Assembly (NCBI GenBank): GCA_024752435.1
Contig: CP103029.1
Coordinates: 1,922,001 to 1,986,000, forward strand
Reading direction: 5' to 3'
Source: Allantophomopsis cytisporea
Taxonomy: Eukaryota > Ascomycota > Leotiomycetes > Phacidiales > Phacidiaceae
Length of the DNA stretch: 64,000 nucleotides
A program made the position numbers and the translations under genes. Below the pieces are notes generated by a model that was not told where the DNA came from, did not search any database, and saw only the letters and a list, made by a program, of their open reading frames with translations. Below are positions 36,401 through 45,757 of the stretch, in pieces; positions within the stretch are counted from its first letter, which is position 1, and each line of letters starts with the position of its first letter.

Positions 36401-36959
36401 TCCTAGAGTCGCTCCTGCAATTCTTCAAGCCTTGCAATCCACAGCCTTAAGTGATCCGTCGGAAGAGTCGGCTCCAATCTTGTCTCATTACCGCCCAACA
36501 CCGCCTTCTGTTCGTCGGCCATCAGGAATTGCATATTCTGTACCAGAGGTAGAAGTCGAGTCTAATGCACCATACCAGCCATTCCACACAGACCCGCGTG
36601 TTACCCTCTCCATATACTCCTCAACTTCTAGTTCGCCCTCCGTCTCGGCCCTTCTTACAACGGCCACTCCACAGTCCTACAATCTTTCTACATCAACTGA
36701 GGAAGACTGGGTCTTTGGCAATTCTATTCCAACTACAAAGCTTGACGTCGGTACCTCTGCCGATGTAGAGGACGCCTATGATCCGAATTTGGGTTACCAG
36801 GCGCCCTTTGAGCGACACATGATGCAGACTGGTGGCCAGAATGGTACGGAAGACAGTATTGTCGTGACTACGCTCAAGACGCGTAGGAAGCTGGATATTG
36901 GCGAGCAAGATTTTGATGACGATTACGAGTATGTGGATTACGCTGACAGGAGGGTATGA
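33500..36959 (+). CDS. BCAS3-type WD40/beta-propeller protein
   Basis: Two exons: 33500-33678 and 36959 as the end of 33737-36959, about 1133 residues. The 58-nt intron has donor GTCAGT and branch GCTAAT. The ATG at 33500 is the first in the open frame, but an earlier exon starting near 33178 is possible, so the N terminus is provisional. After about 260 disordered residues rich in Ser/Pro/Asn, a propeller begins with SHGLNVIVMGYEGGVDIYTC..GGIYGAKILPW. It continues with SVEVYSLESKKWVATL, GCSFVSFAPSGLMLFTATTKGDVQYVWDL and ARIVDVVWTAPQGERLAMVTEHGTAHILDL. This spacing is that of the BCAS3 family, which in animals binds phosphoinositides with PHAF1 at autophagosome formation sites. Fungal copies are large and little studied. 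The tail (DFDDDYEYVDYADRRV) is acidic. The propeller is certain; the family is likely. Confidence 0.7.
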
Positions 36960-37897
36960 TGCCTGACTTTGTGACTACGCGTTGCAATTCTTCACTCTAC
37001 TCAATCTTTGTCATTTTGCCTCTTTTTCTACAGATAGATCGCAGGCTACTGCTGCCACCGTGTGGCATTTTTTTATTTTTATTTTTGACGTTCATGGTTG
37101 GATTCTTGATTTTTTTTTATTTTTTGGCGTTTGGTTGGCATGTCCTTGGTTGAACTCGCATGCAGGATTGGGAGTTTGTTTGAGATACCATATACCATAT
37201 AAATAAATAGCATGAAGAGGAAATACAGTCAAATTTGTACATGATTCATGGGTTTTTACTGTCTTGACTATGAGTGTTGGTGACTATAGTCGTTATCTTG
37301 AGTTGAATAGTTCTGGTGTAAGCGGTCAGTAAGTAAACATGTTTTGTATACTTAGACATCAGATACGCCCCCGGGGATTTGCCATGATAAAGTTGACTTT
37401 TAAAGTTCGATCCCTCCTTAAGTGACCGAAGCCTATTTCAGACTCAATAATTAACAAAGAATCGATAATTAAGATCAGATGCACGTTTTTGAAAAACTGC
37501 ATTGAACATGGAATGACTTGGAACCATTAAGAGCAAATTAAAAATAAATATCCAGAAATCGAGCAACGTCGGCGATTCTTTGCAACCAGTATTTAAGCAA
37601 TAGTCCTAGAGAACCGTGATTATCTAAGAAGCCTCCAGGATCAAGTGCATCTCGTGCATTCGCGGCGAGGCCTGAGAAACCATCACTGACGACATCAAAA
37701 CTCAACCCCTGTCAACTTCCGCTCGAGTCACTTCAATCACCCCCAAACAAAAAGATAAGCTTAAGCCAGCCTCAGGCGCTCATTCACCTTTCCTCGATAC
37801 CCCTCCAAAGGCTGGGAAAAACAACAACAACAGTGCATGACATTGTTGATGACATCCAGCAAAAATGCAAAAAGAATGGCAATCTCTGAGGGAATTG
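36960..37897. other. Intergenic with T-rich 3' region
   Basis: 3' flank of the BCAS3-like gene (T runs near 37066-37125) and downstream flank of tRNA-Lys. No other gene supported. Confidence 0.6.
37869..37873 (-). terminator. RNA polymerase III terminator of tRNA-Lys
   Basis: A run of five T on the minus strand about 25 nt past the tRNA 3' end. A second T run follows at 37861-37865 as a backup. Confidence 0.6.
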
Positions 37898-37981
37898 AGC
37901 CCCCGGGGGGGGTCGAACCCCCAACCTTCTGATTTCTTATGAATAAGAGTCAGATGCTCTAACCAATTGAGCTACGCAGGC
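37898..37981 (-). tRNA. tK(CUU): tRNA-Lys (anticodon CTT) with 10-nt intron
   Basis: Reading the minus strand from 37981: acceptor GCCTGCG, U8, D arm GCTC..GAGC with TTGG loop, anticodon stem TCTGA/TCAGA (five perfect pairs) with loop C-T-CTT-A-A, variable AGGTT, T arm GGGGG/CCCCC around TTCGACC, and 3' strand CGGGGGC. A 10-nt intron (37934-37943) sits one base after the anticodon, the standard position for fungal nuclear tRNA introns. The anticodon reads lysine codon AAG. The acceptor stem has one G-G mismatch and one G-T pair, and the neighbouring C8/G5 runs could pair wrongly. A T5 run downstream suits Pol III termination. Probably functional. Confidence 0.88.
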
Positions 37982-38862
37982 CACTTTTGGTTGTTGTTGG
38001 CGTCTGGTGTGTTGTTTGCGCTTATGATGGTGGCGTCATAGGGCAATGCTAATGGTGAAGGAATTTTCTGTGTGGGTCTAGGCTTGATATTCTAGGCACT
38101 GGTGTGTATTGCAACGACAACGCTCGGGGTTAAGAGTTTGGGTGTCATGAGAGTGTGGAAAAATATCTTGGTGGGTTTGGATGAAGTATCTTGTTTTTGT
38201 TTTTCAGAGGCTGTTTGACAGAAGTTAATAATTTCTACAGTAATCTGGGAGCTATCATTTTTCGAATTGACCTATGGTTCACTCATAGGAATGAGTTGCA
38301 TCATCGCACTTCAAGCCGAGCACTATAGACCATCACCATATGATGATGCAGGATCACAATTTTCGGTTGGCTTGCACCTGCTTGAAAGGAACCATTGGCG
38401 AAATGAAATTAGTTGACAGGCAAAGCTTCGGAATAGTCTCTGATCATCGTCAAATGTAAATGTCTCTGGAATTCGAGTGTATGATATGCGCTTGTCTGAG
38501 CAGCTTGGTCTATGTGTCTCGCCAGATAGTTTGTACCGACAGGACGAGCACCAGTGATGACGAAGTTTCATGGACGAACTTGCGAAAACAGATTCTGTAC
38601 TATTCTGCACTTGATGAGTTTGGAGAACATCAGATGTCAAGGATCGCCATAATTAGAGCGTGTCAATAACTAGTATACACTTGATGGAGGAACAACATAG
38701 TCTGAGGGGAATGATGGTCTTCAATAATGAGAATGAAAGTCTTGCATATTGATCGTGGTATGTCAACCACAAGAACAACCACTCTGAACTGTTGTATATC
38801 ACGCTTGCCAGCTTCATACTTTATACCAATTCAAGTACCCATCCGTAAGGTCGGTGCAGTCC
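37982..38862. other. Intergenic, upstream of tRNA-Lys
   Basis: About 880 bp with no supported gene. Confidence 0.55.
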
Positions 38863-39428
38863 TCAATCCTGTCGGTGATATTCACCCAGCAATCTTTCCA
38901 TAACTCTAAGGAAATCCCCATTTACATCGCGTTGAGTAGGGGGTGTAGTAGGCACATTTGCCAAAGGAGTTGAGGAGAGATCTCGCTCAGGATCTGTAAC
39001 GTAACTTAGTTTTCGAAGCCTCTCTTTTTCAGCTGTGGGGAGAAAGCTCACCTTGTGCTACTTGACGTTGCCGACCAATGTATAGACTAATCAATCCAAG
39101 AATGGTTGCAATAATGCCGAAAACAACCGTGACGGTGCTTTGAACTGGAACTACGTTCGTTATTTAGGTGACCACTTGAGTTTGCACAAGGTTAGGATAT
39201 GAGTGGTCATGAGAGTAATTGAAGAAATAGAAAACACCGACGTACGCATATTGATAGTCCTGTCCGATTTCTGTGAATGATTAATACACATGTAGAAGAT
39301 TTTGCTACTCTTATATATTTCATTGTAGCTGGTGAGTTTGACCAGTATGCAATTTGGAGGATAGGTTGGCAAGACATCTAGGAAAGTCCATGGCCCACTG
39401 TCATCAAGGGCCTTGCAGTTTGCAAAGA
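38863..39428 (-). CDS. Putative small single-pass membrane protein, incomplete model
   Basis: Three exon-like blocks on the minus strand: about 39428-39246, 39144 (or 39150)-39052, and 38993-38863. The best-supported part is the last junction: donor GTGAGC after 39052, branch AACTAAG and acceptor ttacag before 38993, joining a hydrophobic segment TVTVVFGIIATILGLISLYIG to a polar tail ending GEYHRQD. The first block reads like an exposed domain (DSGPWTFLDVLPTYPPN..) and ends at a good GTACGT donor. I found no convincing start: the nearest upstream ATG, about 39500, reaches an in-frame stop unless another intron exists. The layout (ectodomain, membrane span, short cytoplasmic tail) resembles lineage-specific fungal proteins. 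It may be a real gene with a first exon I missed, or a decaying one. Function unknown. Confidence 0.35.
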
Positions 39429-39685
39429 CTACATTCTACCTACCTCAGCCACCCAGCTTGACACTCGAGGTCATCCCTGACGTTATTCGTTCGCAACATC
39501 ATTTATACGGCGAGTGGTTGATGAAGGAGATAAACAGTGTAGGCAGAGTGGCTGCAACTGACAAGGCTAAATGTTGAAACGAATGCAGAACAATAGATGT
39601 CCTCAGTGACTTACTGACATGACAGGGGAGTATGAAGAATTTCTTGACAATAAGTCTCACAGAAGTTCAAACATCAGTAAGTAAT

Positions 39686-39831
39686 AGCAGGGATCATGTA
39701 GAATTTTGATGAAAAGAGAGAGAGTGTACATAGAAGCTTGTAATTGACCGACTGACATAGCAGGGATTACCTAGAATTATGGTGACAAGAGAGGGACGGT
39801 ATATAGAAGCTTGTAATGTACCGACTGACAA
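39686..39831 (+). repeat. Tandem duplication, 2 x 73 bp, diverged
   Basis: Copies at 39686-39758 and 39759-39831 begin AGCAGGGAT and both contain TAGAAGCTTGTAAT and ACCGACTGACA at matching offsets. They are the same length with about a dozen substitutions and no gaps, so the duplication is not recent. A fragment of the same GACTGACAT/AGCAGGG neighbourhood also occurs just upstream. Confidence 0.8.
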
Positions 39832-40375
39832 GAGATACTATCGGGGCAGGCTTGGGACCTCGAGCTGGTTCTGGCACTTATACCACGGCGTCAAGCTGGG
39901 TCCTTAACTTGACTTTTTTTTTTTTTTTTTTAAAAAAGCGGAAATAAGGCTGCGTGCAATAATGTCATTGATAAGTTGTACATCGCCGGGTCAGCATCGA
40001 TGAAGGAGATAGAGTATCGCCTTAGACTCAAGGACTCAAGAGTACAGAAGATATACCTCAACTACTTACATGAAGCACTAATTCATGGTATTACTCATTC
40101 ATCTGTGGGTCTTTTCAGGTCTCTTCAGGTTTATTGGGATAGTCGCGATGGACATACCCGGCTTTTTGCAATGGTTTTGATGATGATAAGATCGTGATGA
40201 TAAGATGTATTATTACGGGGTATTGCTAACCTGAGTTTCGTGCTAACCATGAGAAATAGCAAGTAAATATCATATGTAAGTATGTACATGCAAATAGGAA
40301 GACGGGATGATGATGACTTGACACTAAGATCGGAGAGAGACGGGGTTGCTGAATTACGCGATAAATGGCTGACAG

Positions 40376-40440
40376 GGGGGCAGAGAGGGAAGAAGGAGGG
40401 AAGAAGGAGGGAAGAGGGAGGGAAGAGGGAGGGAAGACAG
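40376..40440 (+). repeat. Polypurine minisatellite (GGGAAGAAGGA / GGGAAGAGGGA)
   Basis: About 60 bp of near-pure purine on the plus strand in units of 10-11 bp, changing from AAGAAGGAGGG to AAGAGGGAGGG types. Confidence 0.8.
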
Positions 40441-40445
40441 AGTAA

Positions 40446-40511
40446 GATCAAGGTGAGAGCAAGGTGAGAGCAAGGTGAGAGCAAGGTGAGAGCAAGGTGA
40501 GAGCAAGGTAC
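40446..40511 (+). repeat. 11-bp minisatellite GAGCAAGGTGA, about 5.5 copies
   Basis: Perfect copies start at 40457, 40468, 40479 and 40490, with partial copies on both sides. It directly follows the polypurine minisatellite. Confidence 0.9.
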
Positions 40512-41400
40512 ACCAGCGAGAACCTGCGAACGAATAAAGAAGCCTCCTATCTACCAAAGGTGCAAGAAGCAGGAGAGGAGGCATGGGTAACACATACTCG
40601 TACCATGTTCCAGGGAATATGAGCATGAGGCTGACAACGAACTGATTAGAATTTTATCTCAACCGCAGATCCTATCTTCGTGGTCGATGTTGTAGTTACA
40701 CAAGCACGAGGCAAGTAAAACGAACCAATGCAATACTATAGAGCTGCCGCTCCGTACTCTCCCCCCACAGTTGAGCACTAGACTGATATGCATAGATATA
40801 TTTAGTAGTTGTGTGTACATACACAATCAACGGCTTTCTCTCCCTTAATGTAAACATGCTTACGCTTTTCTACGACGGAAACTAGTGAGATGTACCAAAA
40901 GCAATATGATATGGGATTATAATAGCGGTCGTATAAAGCATTTACCATTGAAAGGAGGAAAGTGTTTCCAGTAAATGTGATGACGCTTGATGTCATATAC
41001 CCTCGACAGCTACCTATGCTCAAATTGACGCAAACCGCCGTTCTTAAACTTGCCCTCTTCCTCTTTATCCTTTTCCTCTTGAGTTCTTTCTTGGCATAAT
41101 ATTGTAGAGCCTCGAAAGGAACATACTTGCATCTGAAGAGATTTCATGGCGGATTAAGACATATATACGAATCCGAGGACGTCTGCTACAGATGTATAGT
41201 AAATATAAGGATATGTCCCAGTATCAAATCACACACACCATATCAAAGTCAAGTCACATCACATTCCAAGAGTACACAGCACAGGATCAGCAAAAAGGGT
41301 ATTCATCAAGCTAACACACTAAATCCCCATTGGAGGCAACAAAACGCCATTCATCCATCCATCCATCCATTCCGGTGAAACCAAACAGGTAAGTCCAAGC

Positions 41401-43288
41401 CTAAGCTTCATCAATAGCAGCCCTCAAAACAGGATACAAGCTCTCCTCCTCTCTCTTCTCATCCTCCTCGTACGCACCACTCTCCAATCTCTCAGCAACG
41501 AAGCGTCTAAGGGCCTCGATGACACGGATATTCTCCACCCAGATCTCCTCAGCCTTATCACGTGCCGTTTCGCCGTTCTCACTTCCGGTTCCTCCACTGC
41601 CAGGCGAGCTGACAGCCGAGAGCGCCGGGTCAAGTTGAGCGGAAGTAACGGATGGCGAGGCCTTTGGCGTGGCGGATTTCTCGGACGCGTGGTCGGAGGA
41701 AATGTCCATTTCATCGGCGTGGAGGGCGGGCTGTGCGGATCGCTGGAGCATGCCTCCTGAGTAGCGACGGCGAGGGTCGTTGTCGAAGGAGGTGCCGAGG
41801 GTGGTAGAGGGTGCGGCAGAGGTGTGTGGAGAGTAGGAGTGTGTGACGGAGGGGAGGCTTGGGTAACCAGCGGAATTGTGGCGGGAGGATGGAGACATGC
41901 CGTTTACGGAGGGAAGAGAGGAGACGGGAGACTGTCCGGATGTGTAGGAGAGGGTGGAGGATGGTGGGGTGAGGGCTGGGGTGCCAGAGGAGGTGGATTG
42001 TGATGAAGTAGCAGCCATCATTGGAGCTTGCATTGAAGAGGAAACGCCCATGAGGTGGTTCATGGTCTGGGGTGGTGATTGACTCTGGCGGAAGTTGATA
42101 CCTTGGTGAGTATAATGAGTTCCTGGCTGCTGGATACCGGCAGCTGCAGCTGCGTTTGGACTCTCATAGACAGTGGATTGCATTTGCTCCAGGAACTGAT
42201 CAATGTTGAGGAGGTCATTCTTTGTTCTCAAGTTTGGCATTGGTGGGAGTGCGTATTGATGGGATGGCATGGCTGGTGCATGTCCTCCTTGTCCACCAAC
42301 TGAGACCATCTGTGGAGCTGGCAAGTAGTCAATGATGCTGCCACCCTGCATGGGGACACCTTGAAGTGCCATGAGTCTCTGACCGACCTGGGCATAAGAG
42401 CTTGGGTCAATCTGGCGACGCTTGGCATCACCAAAGAAGTCATTCAAGGCATCGTATCCACGCTTGCGAGTGTCATAGGCGACTTGCTGTCCCATATCAG
42501 CAGCATGGCTGACTGGGTAGTAAACAGGTCCATAGGATGTCTGCTGCTGTGGTGCGTAGTATCCATTGTGACCATTGTGATGAGAATAACTGGTAGTGGT
42601 TCCAGGGTGCATCTGAGCAGAGTGGTCATAGTAGCCGCCATTGCCTATCCTCAAAGTCAGTATAGATCTCGTACAAATCACCCGGAACACCTACTCTTAC
42701 CCTGAGTTCTGTAGCCGTTGTTCTGACCACCATGGTGATCTGGCGATCTAAGGAGGACTGAGTCATCCGCATGTGTCTTTTACTCTAGTCAGTGATATGC
42801 GTTGACAGGTATAAATGGTTCCTGAACTGACCTTAACGTGCTTCTTGAGATCCTGTGGTCTCTTGAATGCCTTTCCACAGAAATCACACTTGTGGGGCTT
42901 TAAAGGGACGTGAACACGAATGTGAGATGTAATATGATCACGCTTTACAGTGGTGGTACGGCAGGTGTTCCAACCACAAGTCAGGTTGAGGTTGTTTGTT
43001 GATTTGCGGCCTACGTGGCGTTCACAGATGTGATCCTGATTGAATTGTCAGTAAAATGGATATAGATAAAGCAAGAGAAATGAAGTATGTTCATGTATGA
43101 ATAATGGTAAACACGTGATATATACTTACATAAAGGGCTTCTGGAGATGTACATCTCTCACCACAACGATCCCACTGACATGACAGATTGTCATCTGGAA
43201 TGACGTTGTTGGATTGAGCATTGGCAGTATTGTCAGTAGCTGCTGGCACTGAAGCCGCAGTGGGAGCTTGTTGGTCCTGAGAGGACAT
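41401..43288 (-). CDS. pacC: PacC/Rim101 pH-response C2H2 transcription factor
   Basis: Four exons: 43288-43130, 43035-42832, 42776-42701 and 42644-41401, coding 560 residues. Introns interrupt finger 1 (between its Cys and His pairs) and the end of finger 3, and all joins keep frame. Finger 1 is CQWDRC..DHICERH, finger 2 is CGWNTCRTTTVKRDHITSHIRVH, and finger 3 is CDFCGKAFKRPQDLKKHVKTH. This is the classical PacC set, which binds GCCARG. Downstream come a Gln/Tyr/His-rich stretch, the basic patch DTRKRGYDALNDFFGDAKRRQ, a long Ser/Pro-rich part and a conserved acidic C terminus ending YPVLRAAIDEA. The family is cleaved at neutral-alkaline pH through the Pal/Rim signalling and proteasome steps; the truncated form activates alkaline genes and represses acid genes. 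Four GCCAAG sites upstream suggest self-regulation. Confidence 0.96.
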
Positions 43289-43652
43289 GACTGTGCGTAT
43301 TGAGAAATCTAGCACGTGACTGGTTGAGCTTGAAGAGACCAGCGGTTATTGGCTGGGAAGTTCCGGTCGAGGAAGCGCTAAGATGACTAGCGTGGTGTGG
43401 GTGCCCAAAGTATGCAATAAATGGCTTGGGACGAATGAGAAGGGTTCGGTGATATGAAAACGATTTGATGCTCCTTCGAAATGAGATCTAGGACTCGAAT
43501 TATTTTGACAGGAGAATTTAGGAAAGGGAAAGAGAGGAACTGCTCCTGGCTCTTCGAAGAGGGATCGCAGCATATTTAGACTGCGGGGCGTGTTGGAAGC
43601 CGTGAGAGGGAATGAGAGGAACGCTTGCTACTTTGGGGAAAGCGCAACACAC

Positions 43653-43676
43653 GCCAAGACTTTGGAAAGTCTTGGC
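43653..43676. promoter_or_regulatory. Paired PacC sites in a perfect inverted repeat
   Basis: GCCAAGACTTT and its exact reverse complement are separated by only GG, so two GCCAAG cores (43653-43658 and, inverted, 43671-43676) face each other 365-388 bp upstream of the pacC start codon. GCCARG is the established PacC recognition core. Confidence 0.7.
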
Positions 43677-43795
43677 ATCAGCGGAGCGGTGGTCTGATTA
43701 GCTGGGCATTTTCGATAGACAAGCACACAGGCTCCAAGTGGTAGCGCATGCAAACACTCGTGTCACTCTATTTACTTAGCGAGGCTGTGCTTTGT

Positions 43796-43828
43796 CTTGG
43801 CATTCCAAGATCTCCGCAGCTGCTTGGC
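43796..43828 (-). promoter_or_regulatory. Two further PacC core sites
   Basis: CTTGGC (GCCAAG on the minus strand) at 43796-43801 and 43823-43828, about 510-540 bp upstream of the pacC start codon. Confidence 0.55.
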
Positions 43829-43916
43829 AGAGGAGCGCAATGTCTTGGGAGGTGGGAGATGTGGGCTCGGAGAGTTTGGTGTGTTGGGGAGATGAGATTA
43901 CGGAGTGAGTGTCAGT

Positions 43917-43999
43917 GAAGAGGGTGAGAGAGAGAGAGGAGAGAGAAGAGAGAGAGGAGAGAGAAGAGGAGAGAAGAGGAGAGAAGAGGCGAAAGAGAG
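43917..43999 (+). repeat. GA-rich polypurine tract in the pacC upstream region
   Basis: Around 80 bp made almost only of GA, GGA and GAAGAGGA units. The minus (pacC-sense) strand is CT-rich, as is common in fungal promoters. Confidence 0.8.
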
Positions 44000-45757
44000 G
44001 CTAAATGAGAGTGTAGGGATATGTTGGAAGATGACGAAGAGAGGAGTGAAGGGAATATATCATATAGAGATGTAAAGTGCAGATGCACAGGTAGGCAGCA
44101 AGGCATGAGGGGAATCACCTCATGGTCTGAGTTCGAAATGTCAGAGTACATTCGACCAAGTCGCATCATTTTCTTTGCACATCCCCATTTCGTTTGACGA
44201 GGGTCATCGATCTTACAGTACAGTACTTTGACCAGATTTGACATACAATATTACATACAATACTACATACATACGGTTGCTCATTACCCCAAAGTCTGGG
44301 GTTTGAAGTCAAATATAGATCGGTCCTTTCGATGTGTGACGACGTCTTCAATCATTCTCGTCCGGATCCTCCATAAGCATGGACATTCGCGATATGTCTT
44401 GTGGTACCTCAAGCACGTCAATACAAGCAACAGCAGAAGAGATGCGTAAGATTCGAAAACCGAATAAGCAACGGAGCTCTCTCAGCACCCCGCTTATCTA
44501 TCAGGTACCCAAATGCTGCATTGGAAGTACAAGAAATTGGAGCAAGAAGCCGACGTGATACCATTTACACTTTTATGCTTATTGCCACTTGTAAGGAAGG
44601 GATTTGCACAGACTTTCGTATCCTCATGGATGTTATTCGACATCTTCTCATACGCAGATCTACCAGTACCCCATCGGTGCCTTAAGCTACGGCAAACTTA
44701 CAATTGAGACAGTTGGGCGACAAGATGAGGGACTCTACGCATTTGACAGGAATGGCTCATACGATACAGCACTTAGCATCGAGGTGAACGACAATACATA
44801 GTGAAGAAGAGCTGTACTGTACCGTAAGTAGTGACTGCACGACGTCCTCTCCTCCAGCTGAACCACCGAACCCATGTCCTTCAACCCTCAGTACAAGCAT
44901 TCCCCGTTCCCCGTTCCCCTCTCTCCATCCCCCATACGCGTACTGTAAGAAACGCCCCTGCCCCCAATAAACTTCCACAGCACAAGCATCCGCCACAAAA
45001 GCGTCGTAACCCAGCCAAGCAGGCACGAGGAGGACCCCCAAACCACAGCATTGGCATTGAACCATTGCCATCAGCGCCCGTCTTAGCACTGGCCGCTCGT
45101 ACTTCGCATTGCCACGCCATGCATGGCACTCGCATTCCACTCTTGGCAGCGGAGGTCTTGGCTCGCGGTCTTGGCTCCATAGCTAAAGCGTCCCCGACCA
45201 CACCCACCCACTTCCATGTTCGCCCTGTCCGAGGAGACGAAGGTTCGCCTGCATGAAAGTTGGTTCGGGGTTGTGATCAACCGGTGAATGGTGGTGGTTT
45301 TTCTGGTGAGCACATTTTTGCTAGACAGGTGTACTTGGTTGGTGGCAGAAATCTTCTCATGTTCTTTTTGTTTGTCTATGGTAACAGGGACTGGGTGTGA
45401 GTTGTATCCAGTGCTACGGTAAGTGACATGTCGTGGACCATTGAGATGGGGTGTGGGTTTGGGGCCAAGTCTGGTTTTCAAGAGGTCACCAGTAATTGAG
45501 AGGATCTTGAGAACTGATAGTTTAAATCGTTGAGAGACCCCAAGAATCTTGGAAGATTCCAAGCAGTCTGACGACGGGAGCTTTTAATGAGACAAGAATC
45601 ACCGCGATTAAGATACTATTGGTAGTTTCCCCCCATCCTATTGTATTATGCGTAGAGAGCATCAACAAGACCCATCTGGTGCTGATAGCTAAGCTTCTGT
45701 ACCTTACTCAAACGCCAAACCTAAACCTAACGCCCACAATGCATTATGGATATCATC

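Larger units (their letters stand above)
39429..41400. other. Repeat-rich intergenic region
   Basis: Nearly 2 kb between the small membrane protein and the 3' end of pacC. It holds a 73-bp tandem duplication, a T18A6 tract at 39914-39937, and polypurine and 11-bp minisatellites near 40376-40511. No supported coding region. Confidence 0.6.
43289..45757. other. pacC promoter and spacer to KU80
   Basis: About 2.5 kb without a supported gene. The pacC-proximal 1 kb carries PacC sites and a GA tract. Short ORFs further out (for example 44831-45256, GTG start) show no family features. TACAGTACAGTAC occurs near 44214-44226 and GTACTGTAC near 44814-44822. Confidence 0.55.

Noticed and set aside
44831..45256. 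141-codon plus-strand ORF, Pro/His/Arg-rich
   Set aside because: GTG start, no domain, overlapping minus frames equally long; probably non-coding.
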